Of a stretch of DNA of 64,000 bases, positions 35,511-44,769 are shown piece after piece. The position numbers and the translations under genes were made by a program. The stretch's first letter is position 1, and every line of letters starts with the position of its first letter. Below the pieces are notes generated by a model, which was not told the DNA's origin, searched no databases, and saw only the letters and a list, made by a program, of their open reading frames with translations. Source of the DNA: Cephalotus follicularis (Eukaryota > Streptophyta > Magnoliopsida > Oxalidales > Cephalotaceae); assembly GCA_001972305.1 (NCBI GenBank), contig BDDD01000554.1, positions 255,809 through 319,808 on the forward strand. The letters are read 5' to 3'.

Positions 35511-36160
35511 TTCAAAGTGGATGAACGAAGTCTTTTGGGACCAAAGTTGGCGCTAGAAATTATGGAAAAAGGCTAAATGATTAAGAGAAAGGCTGTTACT
35601 GATGCGAAACAGAGCAGAAAAGTTGTGCGGATCACCGCATAAGGAAACTGGAAAGTATAGTGAGAGACCAGAAAGGCCGAGAAATTCCCTATTGGCCTCT
35701 GATTTGATATTAGAGTGTGAAACGGAAGCGTGATAATGATAACGAAGGACAAAAATTGATAACAGACCGACACCTTCTGGAACTAGTAAGCAGGCTTACT
35801 GTATTATATTGATGAAAAGCTAATGGAATTGTTGTGGATCGTATGGTTATGGAACGAATGATCGAAGAATGTACAGTTATAGAGCGTACTGACAAGGACT
35901 ATATCGTTTCCGAATCGTAATGTACTGACATTGTGTCCGGATGGTGTACACGGTTAACTATTTGTATATGCTGGTTTGTGAATAGTATATGTATTTAGTA
36001 AGCCTTTAGACTGTCACCAGAAGGATGAATAAAATGACATGAGTGTGTATTGCAAATGTTACGACAATGTTGCGGAAGAAAAAAAGTGTAGTGAAAGCGT
36101 GGAATGATACAAGGGCAATGTATCCTCACCCGTTTTGACCCTAGAATCTCGGGACGAGAT
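35511..36160 (+). other. Element C internal, 3' non-coding part
   Basis: Beyond the integrase trace no protein is recognised. A third copy of the GGTTAACTATTTGTATATGC motif lies at 35951-36000. A short inverted repeat AATCTCGGGACGAGATT precedes the polypurine tract. Confidence 0.55.
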
Positions 36161-36186
36161 TCCTTTAAGGGGGGGGGGGGGAGGAT
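36161..36186 (+). other. Polypurine tract of element C with G13 run
   Basis: TCCTTTAA is followed by 13 G residues (36169-36181) and AGGAT, then the 3' LTR start TGTAATACCC. The unbroken G run is longer than in the other elements here and may be partly a sequencing or slippage effect. Confidence 0.8.
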
Positions 36187-39100
36187 TGTAATACCCGAAA
36201 TTTTCTAATATTAAAGAATGGAACCAGGCCCTGTGGTATTTGGACCAAATTAGGATAAATAAAGAAAGAATGGCCAATGGGCTGAATTGTACTATTTAGG
36301 TTATTGGGTCAAATTGGTAAAGAAAGAGGAAAAGGAGTATTGGATCAATTTTTAAGAGGAAGTAATTGGGCTTAATGTATTGTTGGGCTAGAATTAGAAT
36401 TAAGGGAGAAGAAAAGAAATATGGGCTTTAAATAATGCTTGGGCCGAAATTCATTAAGAGGAGGAAGAGGGTGTTGGACTAAATATGAGCAGCCCAAGAT
36501 ATAGAGGAAATGTGCTGGAATCGTCTCAAGGATTCTGGAGCCTTCTTTGGAATGGTTATAAAATGAGGATGTAGTGAGTGTGTGGGAGGCTGCTAAACTT
36601 TTGGAGAGTGAAAGAGACAAAGGGAAGCCACAGTGAAGTGAATGAGCTAAGAAGAATAAGCAATGGAGGAAAAGGAGCATTTAAAACAGATGAGCAAGGC
36701 AAATGAAGGCATGATAAGACTCCAGAGGATGTCCAGGTAGGTCCTATTACCTACTCAGTGTCTATGTTTCATTGTGAAAAAATATATACTGTGACAAAAT
36801 GATTTCTTAGGCTATCTTACCTTTATGGTCGAGATGGCGCCTCCTGGCGCTACATGCGCTTTGATGATAATACATATACAAGTTAGTGTCCTCTACCAAG
36901 CGCCCAACGCATGCGTTGTCCTCTACTATATTGTACAATGCATGCGAGTCCTCCCCTACATGCCTCCAGGCTTGTAGCGACGCCACAGTACCCTCCTTTG
37001 CATGCCCAATACCAGAGCTCGTCCTCTGTATGCACGACTCTGAGAACGCACCAATAGCAGGCACCTTAGGACGCCGAGGAATCACCAGCTGAGGAACCCA
37101 TTAAGCCAAGCGCCGAGGATCCATGTGTAGAGGAGCCATGCTCCTTGAGCATGCCATGAACTGGTGCCATGCTCTCCACCCTCTGCATGCCTCCTCCGCG
37201 TTCCACGGTGCCAAGCCTGTCCAGTGCATGTACCCTCTTTATGCCTTGGCGCCGAGCAACCTTCATGGACGCGTCTGGAGGTATGCGGCAATGAACATGA
37301 GAGCTCTCCATCCTCTGCCATGCGCCTATATATGTAACACATGTGAGCTTCCTCTGCATGGTAAATTCTCCTCTGCCTGTCCAAACTGCCGAGTTCTCCC
37401 TAGTTAGTGTATGCGTCCTCTGCGTGCCCAATACTTGAGTTCTCCTCTGCCATAGTATTGGAGCATGCTTAGAAGATGCTCAAAACGTCATGCACCCGAG
37501 GGTGCCCCTGTGCCATTCGCCGAGGACCCAGTCATGGTATTCCATTGTACCATGCTTTCCGAGGTCCCCAGGGTGAATGTGCCAGCCATGGCTATCTAGC
37601 GCCTTATGCCGAGGAGCCAAGCCTGACTCTCCACTGCTCATGCGCCACGATGCTGTGTATGGCTGATCACTGTTCCCATGTCTCCCGAGCATGTAACATG
37701 CTATAGTCACCATGCATGCATCAAGCCCTCCTCTGCCATGCGTCCGAGTTGCCTAACAATGGTCTTCCGCTACCCTGGCACCGAGGATGCCAATATGCCA
37801 TGCATGCCTCCATGCGCCGAGCTCCACTGCTCACTGTTAGGCGTCCGAGGACGCATGCCGAGGACTCACCAGCGCTAATGCCTGAGGACACTGGCGGGGG
37901 CTGTACCAGTACCGCGTGCTGAGGCACGATGCGCCATATATCCAAGGCACCAGAGTCCTCCTCTGCCATGCGACAAGCCATTGTTGTCCTCTGCAACTCC
38001 CGGGGAAACCATGTGTGGAGGACACCATTGTCCTCTGCCATGCAATCTATCCCCTGCAAGACAGAGGGCGCCAAGGCTGAGCTTTCCACTGTCCCCTACG
38101 TGCACGCCCAAGGTGCCAGGGATGCCAGTGCCAAGCACTTTACCGTCCATTGCACACGCCCGAGGTGCCAAGGGGCCAGGAACACAAGTCACCTAGTTCC
38201 CCACTGCTATGTCCTGTGCACGCGTCGAACAGTGTTCTCGCATGCATCCTGAGCGTGCGAGTTGGATGTGCACTATGCGCCGAGCAGTGAAATGGCGCTT
38301 CATACAGGTGCCCAAGAAGAGAAGACACATAAGAGTGAGCATACATGTTTCCTATGGCGTTCTGTGCATCGAACAGTGCCCTACATGGTGCCAGGCATGC
38401 ACTCATGCATGCATGATGCATGTGAGCTCCTGGGTGCGAAACAACGCTATTCTCCAAGGTGAAATTAAAATATATATGTGAGAATGTGAAATGATTGATG
38501 TCTACTCAGTGGAAAGATGAGTGATTAAAATGGAATATAGTGTAATAAATAACTGCAGTGCAGCATAATGTATTAAAGGCAGACCTCCCATGAATAGTAA
38601 TATAATAGTACTGTACTGTAGTATGAATATAGTATCAATGTACTGTTGATATAGTGTCAATGTATTGTACTGTATCGGATCACCAACCGAGATGAGCCTA
38701 CGGGATCACCGACCGATATGAGCCGGTAAGGCTATCTTTGAGATGAGACTGGTGGATCACCGAGATAGCCCAATGGATCACCGACCGAGATGAGCCGACG
38801 GATCACCAACTGAGATGAGCCGCCGGATCACCGACCGAGATGAGCCACACTGACTGTTACTGTTAATGTTATTATTGTATAATATTTATGTTCCTCTCCT
38901 CTGCCTATAATGCCCAGAGCGCGTGTATTGCTCTTCCCACAGCTGAGGAATCTGAGGAACCGGTCTGCCTAAAATGTAATGATTATTCCTGTCCCAGCTC
39001 GTCTGCCTTAACGTCTGGAGCGCGTTATTGCTCCTCCCTTAGTAGGGGATGCCGAGGAAGGATTTATGACGGTTAATGATTGTTAGTGACTGTTAATGAA

Positions 39101-39580
39101 TGTTAAGGATTGATATGGAATGAATGAAGTGTTATACTGTACTGTTATTATTGCATCTCATTGCATTGCATACTGCCTGTTACATCTGCATCTCCATACA
39201 TGAGTGGGTTGTAGTTCCTACACGACCAGTGATCGCTGACCCATTGCATTTTAATGTACTGGGTCAGGTACAGGTGGAGCTTCGCAGCTAGCCGAGGATT
39301 GAAGCCCCGGGTGAGTCTCCTCCACAGCAGATTGACGACCAGCTAATTTATATTTTTGAATATTGTATTTCTTGACCTGCCGGTCTGTGGCAGAGTTTTT
39401 ACAAACTGTATTGTATTACATTGGGTAATATCCACACGAGTGATTATTAATTAGATTTACTCCGCATGCATCATTATATTGTTGAAAGTTTTTAACTATT
39501 CTGCTAAATTGTAAATGAATGGTACTGTTCGTAGCGCGTCAAAACCTTGGGGGTTGACCCATGGGTTTTGGGGCGTTACA
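36187..39580 (+). repeat. Element C 3' LTR
   Basis: This 3394-bp copy of 29019-32411 starts TGTAATACCC and ends GGGGCGTTACA before the right TTAAT duplication. It has the same GC-rich mosaic (36860-38460), tandem repeat (about 38677-38850) and inverted repeat (about 39236-39267, one mismatch). Confidence 0.92.
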
Positions 39581-39585
39581 TTAAT
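39581..39585. repeat. Target-site duplication TTAAT, right copy, element C
   Basis: TTAAT matches 29014-29018; H's LTR sequence resumes after it, as seen by comparison with the uninterrupted 3' LTR near 63955. Confidence 0.95.
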
Positions 39586-39904
39586 CTTATGTTATGATAC
39601 ATTATGTTATGTTATATGTTATGATCCTCTCGTTTATGGTGGGAAATAGATGTGTTGATACTCCGATTATGAAATGTATGTTATGTAAATGATATGGTTT
39701 GATAACGATTTTTGAATATGTTTTGAAAAAGGATATTTTATGTGTTTCTAAATTGATTCTGATAAATCAATGTTTTGGAAGTGATAAAATACTGAGTATT
39801 TGTACCCACCTATGGGGCATACCATAGGCATGTCGTAGGCCTGGCACGGGGAGATGACACTTCCATAGCGGTGTGATTAGTCTACGCCGTCTGGGGATGT
39901 TACA
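39586..39904 (+). repeat. Element H 5' LTR, second part
   Basis: This completes H's 5' LTR and ends GGGGATGTTACA. It contains the CCTATGG/CCATAGG inverted repeat (39809-39828) in the block CCTGGCACGGGG...GACACTTCC...CGGTGTGATT shared with B's LTR (6263-6345). Confidence 0.85.
39809..39828 (+). other. Inverted repeat CCTATGG-GGCATA-CCATAGG in H LTR
   Basis: A perfect 7-bp stem with a 6-nt loop, 76 bp before the LTR end. B has the same stem with a 5-nt loop at 6263-6281, but further from its LTR end. Confidence 0.6.
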
Positions 39905-39909
39905 AATTG

Positions 39910-40076
39910 TGGTATCAGAGCAATAGGTTTTTTTTCCTTAGAAGACCTAACTAGGTTCGACTTGTGAGATTGGGTACACTCTGGGTTAGACTTTTCCGTT
40001 ATGGTCAGTTTGATATGTCTTATGCTTCTGTTTCTGTTTCCTTTTGATGTTTCATGTTTTGAGTGTCTTTTCGTAG
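39910..40076 (+). other. Primer-binding site and leader of element H
   Basis: TGGTATCAGAGC (39910-39921) is followed by a leader with TCCTTAGAAGACCTAACTAG that matches B's leader at about 7597-7620. Gag starts at 40077. Confidence 0.85.
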
Positions 40077-41390
40077 ATGGTGCGAACTAGGAACGCTTCT
40101 CAGAGGACTGCACCAGCTGAGGGTCAGGAAGTCATAAATGAGCTTTCTATGGAAGAGTTGGTACGTCAGGCAGTCTCTTAGGAGGTACGTCATGTGATGG
40201 ATCAGCAGAATCAGGAAAAGGTCGTAGGGAGCCAATTGTTGATGAGAATGCTCCATCTAATGTTCAGTTGGGAAGGGAAACTGGGGACAGGACTAACACA
40301 CCTTTTTATATCTGGCTTGAGCGGTTCCAGAAACAGAGGCAGCAGTCTTTTAGCTCAACTGTGACTCCTGTGGAAGGTTAGCATTGGATTGCGCATATGG
40401 ACAAGATCTTCGATGTTCTTGGTTATGGTGATGAGCAGAAGGCTAGGTTGGTTGCTTACAAGCTTGAGGGTGATGCTCAGAACTGGTGGAAGACTCTGGG
40501 TTTGGCTAAGGGTCGTAACTACATTGATGCTTATACTTGGTCAGAGTTTTGTGAAGTATTCTATCAGTAGTGTTTTGCCATTGCTAATAAGGAGGCTTAT
40601 GCCAGGGAGTTCATAAACACAAGACAAAAAGATGGAGAATCAGTCACGGAGTTTCTGACCCGTTTCACTAGGCTTGCTGGATTTGTTGGGTCTGCAGCGG
40701 GGACAGCACTGGAGCAGGTTGAGAAATTTAAGTGGAAGCAGCACTATCAGCTCCAGGGTAAGTTGATTAATACCAGGTTTGCTAATATTTCCGAAGTCGC
40801 AAATGCAACAAAGAATATAGAAATGGAGAGGCTAGAATTCCAGGCAGCTCGGCAAGAAAGTTATAAGAATAGGAAGATAGGAGATTCTTAGGGGCAAGGT
40901 TCTGGACAGCATGGCAAGGGTAGAAATAGCAAACGATGAAGGAAGAATGATAATCAGGGACAACAACAGCCCGGTAATGATCAGAAGCAGACACAGGGAG
41001 ATGCAGATGTTCAGATTGCCAATTTTGATACTTGTGGTAGACAACATCCAGTGGGAGTTTTCTATAAGGCCATCGGGGCCTGTTTTGTATGTGGTCATAA
41101 GGGAAATTTTGTGAAAGACTGTCCTGATCCTCGAGACAAGGATAGGAGGGGAAACAATGCAGAATCTAGACAGCGCAATGTGGGAGGTCATGTTTTTGCT
41201 ATCACGACACAACAAGCAAGTAATGCACCAGGTACTATTTCGGGCCTAATTTCTGTTGGTAACCGTAGGGCTTATGTTTTATATGATATTGGATCGACCC
41301 ACTCGGTTGTAGCGAGGTCTTTTGTTCGGCATCTTAGTATGCCTTCACAGTTGCTTGATTCAGCTTTGGTTTGTGATATCTGAGTGTTTT
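40077..41390 (+). pseudogene. Element H gag and start of protease
   Basis: The ATG at 40077 opens MVRTRNASQRTAPAEG, and the frame meets TAG at 40179 (codon 35). After a shift near 40250, retrotransposon-gag blocks follow: MDKIFDVLGYGDEQKARLV (about 40400), AQNWWKTLGL (40475) and AREFINTRQKDGESVTEFL (about 40605). The zinc knuckle CFVCGHKGNFVKDC (41082-41123) has N in place of the usual His, which would weaken zinc binding. The protease region around 41270 has LYDIGSTHSVVA with D-I-G rather than D-S/T-G. Further stops lie near 40378, 40568 and 40890. Confidence 0.85.
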
Positions 41391-42214
41391 TATGCTTGCC
41401 CGCTTATTTTCGATAATTAGATTCGTGATGCGGAGCTTCTGCCTATTGATATGTATGAATTCGATACGATTCTGGGTATGAATTGGTTGGTTCGCCATCG
41501 GGCTATGATTGATTGTCACACTCGGAGGATTCTATTTGGGGATGTGGATATGCCTGATTTTATTTATCAGGGTTTACAACCGAGAAAACAAGTGAAGGTT
41601 ATTTCTGCTTTCAAGGCTCGAAAGTTGGTGGCTAAGGGCACTGAGGGTTTCTTAGCTGTTGTGAAGGATGTCTCTAAGGTTGAGCCTCGCCTTGAAGACT
41701 ATCCTTTGATTTGAGAGTTTGCATATGTGTTTCCGGAGGAGTTATCGGGTTTTTCACCGCAACGGGTAGTGGAGTTTACCACTGAGCTCGTTCCCGGAGT
41801 GGCACCTATATCTAAGACACCATATAGGATGGCGCCACTTGAGTTACAGGAGTTGAAGGAAAAGTTGCAAGTGCTATTGGATCGGGGTTTCATTCAGCCT
41901 AGTGTTTCACCGTGGGGTGCTCCGGTTCTTTTTTTGAAGAAGAAGGATGGGTCTATGACGCTGTGCATAGACCATAGGGAGTTGAATGGGATTACTATTC
42001 AGAATAAATACCCTTTGCCTAGGATTGATGACTTATTTGATCAACTCCAAGGTGCTCGGTGTTTCTCTAAGATCGATTTTAGATCGGGATATCATCAGCT
42101 ACAAATAAAGGATGAAGATGTGCCTAAAACTGCTTTCCGTACTCGGTATGGGCATTATGAGTTTCTGTTGATGCCTTTCAGACTTACTAATGCACCGGCA
42201 GTTTTGATGGATGC
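41391..42214 (+). pseudogene. Element H pol: protease end and RT, N-terminal part
   Basis: YEFDTILGMNWLVRHRAMID (41454) is the conserved protease-to-RT region. RT follows from about 41727: [20 protein letters not shown], then [26 protein letters not shown] and [13 protein letters not shown]. One stop lies at 41712. The frame is cut at 42214 before the catalytic YxDD block, where the LTR of D begins. The last five bases, GATGC, would be D's target duplication. Pol resumes only at RNase H (60374). Confidence 0.88.
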
Positions 42215-42548
42215 TGTCACACCCCGTTAATCCATTACATTAGTACAAGCATATATGGTGATATCAGATATACATATAATCCAACATTTCATTAAACATT
42301 TCATAAATAAGCGGAAGCATTCATATCTGGATTCTAAGACAGAAGTCAAGGGCATGCAGCCCATACTACGTGCGAGTACAAACTAACAAAATCCTTATAC
42401 GTAAGGAAAGTACAACCGTAACGGGGTATGAACCATTCGTTACAATTACAGTACATCATAATAATAACAACCTTAAGATAAAAAGAAGCTTTCCACGCTT
42501 TAGCAGCAACTCCCCGAATGCCTTCACTTAATCTGAAATTGTAGGGGG

Positions 42549-42573
42549 TTAGCCGTTGTCCTCACTTGGCTAA
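42549..42573 (-). other. Conserved TTAGCC/GGCTAA hairpin, D 3' LTR
   Basis: Perfect 6-bp stem and 13-nt loop, 334 bp from the LTR end; the 5' LTR copy is 49782-49806. Confidence 0.7.
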
Positions 42574-43340
42574 GTAGGAAGATAAAGCATGTAATTGAAT
42601 CTATAAATGTAAATATGCATGACAGTTAAACGAATGACATATATATACATATAGTATTCCAATATATACGCAATCATGCCAAGTGGCCATAGACAGTACA
42701 ATGCAAGAATACCGCACAAGGGTACAATCAATCAGTACAGTTGTTTGGGTGTCAAATGTCTCTAACTCCTAGCACCACCTATCTATCACCCTAAACTCCG
42801 AAGATGATAGATCAGGTCACTTACTACCGGCATTAGCGGGCAGTTTTAACAATCAAGTTCTGCATCGCAGACAGATTGGGTGGGTACTCTAGCCAACTCC
42901 TGGCACATAGGACCACCTCCGTAGTCAGTGATTTCTCCTATCACTCGACTAACGGCAATAACATAGACAATCAATTCAATCAATTCAGTAGTAATATCAC
43001 ATATATCTATAATATGCAATATAACGGTAGTTTTCATTTTTAGAAAACATAACAGTCAGTCAGTGGTTCTCTCACGAGAACTAAACAGTAACAGTGCCTC
43101 TATTAAGAGGAAAAATAGCAATTTGTATAACATTAAGATTTTCTATTAGAAATCCGTTGTTCAAAAACATTAATTATGCCATAAGCATTAGGTTGGTAAA
43201 ATCCTTGAATAAATTTATAACAGTAGCAATTTCATTAAATATCAGTAACAATAGTTACAACATATCAGATCAGGGATAATCGCAACCACAAACACTTCAA
43301 TCAATCAGTTTACACGTTTCTACATTTACTGTCCTAAAGC

Positions 43341-43483
43341 GTCGACAGTTTCTGTGTAAGCGTCAATGGTTGTAGTCTAAGCGTTGACACTACACGCAGG
43401 ATCAAAGCTTAAGCGTCGACATTATCAGCCTTAATAGGCATTTTCCATACCAAAGCGTCGACGGTCTTAATTTAAGCGTCGGC
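43341..43483. repeat. Phased AGCGTCGAC array, distal, D 3' LTR
   Basis: Cores start at 43341 (GTCGAC), 43362 (GTCAAT), 43383 (GTTGAC), 43415 (GTCGAC), 43458 (GTCGAC) and 43478 (GTCGGC). Steps are 21, 21, 32, 43 and 20. The 5' LTR copy is 50584-50726 and keeps intact GTCGAC where this one has GTCAAT. Confidence 0.82.
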
Positions 43484-44418
43484 GCTTCTGGCGTTCAGAC
43501 GAACTCCAAGGGCAAAAATCAAAACAGGGGAAGCACAAAATCAACCCAATCACAGTTTAATTCAACATGCAATCAAGTATTGACCATCACTACACATTAT
43601 ACATGTTATATGTTCAAAAACATGTCGACAACCCCTACCTTTAAAGCAGTCCCGAAATCAAATCAAATTGATTTCCCTCTCTAAGTCCAAAGTTCTTCAC
43701 CTTCCTCCAATCCTCCAAAATTGCAGAATTTATCTACATAATCGCATGTTTGCAGGTTTTAGATGCAACTTCCAGTACATTAGCTAGTTATCTAACCATG
43801 ACAACATCAAGGAATTTAATCAGAAATTACCATTAATTTCAAGTTCAACTTTCTAACTAATACAACATTCAATCTCCTCTTCCATGCTTTATCCTTCTAA
43901 ATCATGTTAACAGTGGCAGTGGTTGCTAACATCAGAGTATTAGACTAGTAATGATCTAACAACATCAAGAAATTTTGGATTACTTACCAATTCAAGGTGA
44001 TGCTCCAAGTTTTCCCCTTTTTAACCTTAGGCTCCTTCAACCTCTAGCAATCCTCCAGCAATTGTCCAGATTGTCTCTCTATTTCTCAGTGTTTCTAACA
44101 CTCAATCAGCTCATGGATCATTTGATATAAAGACTCAATTCTGTGCCTTTAATTTCCTCAGCTAGTTTAACTTTCATTGCATATTTCTCTCTCCCTCATG
44201 CATGCATTCATTCATTATTTTTCTCTCACTTTTCTACAGTGTTTTGCAGGTTGCGGGTTAAAATCACATGCAAGGCTCCATCCTTGCATGTTACCCAACT
44301 GGTGAAGGCTTCTGGTAAGTATTGACACGTTTATAGGGCACTTGTCCTTAGCTCACCATTTTAACACTGTAATTCCATGCCAATTGACAAGTGTTCTGTG
44401 CCAGAACACGTCTAAAGC

Positions 44419-44575
44419 GTCGCCGGTTATCGTGGGCGTCGACCCTTAACGGCTTTAAGTGTCGATGCTGGGAGTTTAAAGGTTGACGTTTTGGCGCCTT
44501 GACCCAGCCTTCAACTGTGCATTTTGTGCACATGTCAGGGCTTAAAGCGTCGACGGTGTGAAGTTAGGCGTCGAC
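44419..44575. repeat. Phased GCGTCGAC array, proximal, D 3' LTR
   Basis: Cores start at 44419 (GTCGCC), 44438 (GTCGAC), 44461 (GTCGAT), 44482 (GTTGAC), 44498 (CTTGAC), 44549 (GTCGAC) and 44570 (GTCGAC). Steps within the groups are 16-23 bp. The array lies 150-310 bp from the LTR start. Confidence 0.82.
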
Positions 44576-44728
44576 GGTTTAGCGCCATAATTTGTTTCCT
44601 TATTTTTCATTTAAAGTTTATTCCAAATTCCTTCTATTCAAGCGATAACCCAACATATAATTTCAATAACTGCATATTTTATTCATCGTAGGTTACAAAA
44701 TACATGAATTGAATTTGCGGTTATTACA

Positions 44729-44745
44729 TTCCCCCCTCCTTAAAG
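44729..44745 (-). other. Polypurine tract of element D
   Basis: The minus strand reads CTTTAAGGAGGGGGGAA before the LTR start, identical to that of A. Confidence 0.85.
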
Positions 44746-44769
44746 AAAATTCGTCCTCGAATTTAGCCC

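Larger units (their letters stand above)
29019..39580 (+). mobile_element. Element C: LTR retrotransposon with decayed pol, long LTRs
   Basis: C is 10562 bp, with two LTRs of about 3.39 kb, perfect TTAAT flanks, primer site, remnants of gypsy pol and a polypurine tract. The two LTRs differ at few positions per line while pol is heavily broken, so C probably moved recently with help from another element although its own genes were already dead (inference). It inserted into H's 5' LTR. Confidence 0.92.
42215..44728 (-). repeat. Element D 3' LTR
   Basis: This 2514-bp LTR begins (minus strand) TGTAATAACCGC at 44728 and ends GGGGTGTGACA at 42215. It has a proximal array of GTCGAC motifs at 44419-44575, a distal one at 43341-43483 and the TTAGCC hairpin at 42549-42573. 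It resembles A's LTR at both ends but carries AGCGTCGACGG motifs instead of CAGTCGACTG. Confidence 0.9.
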
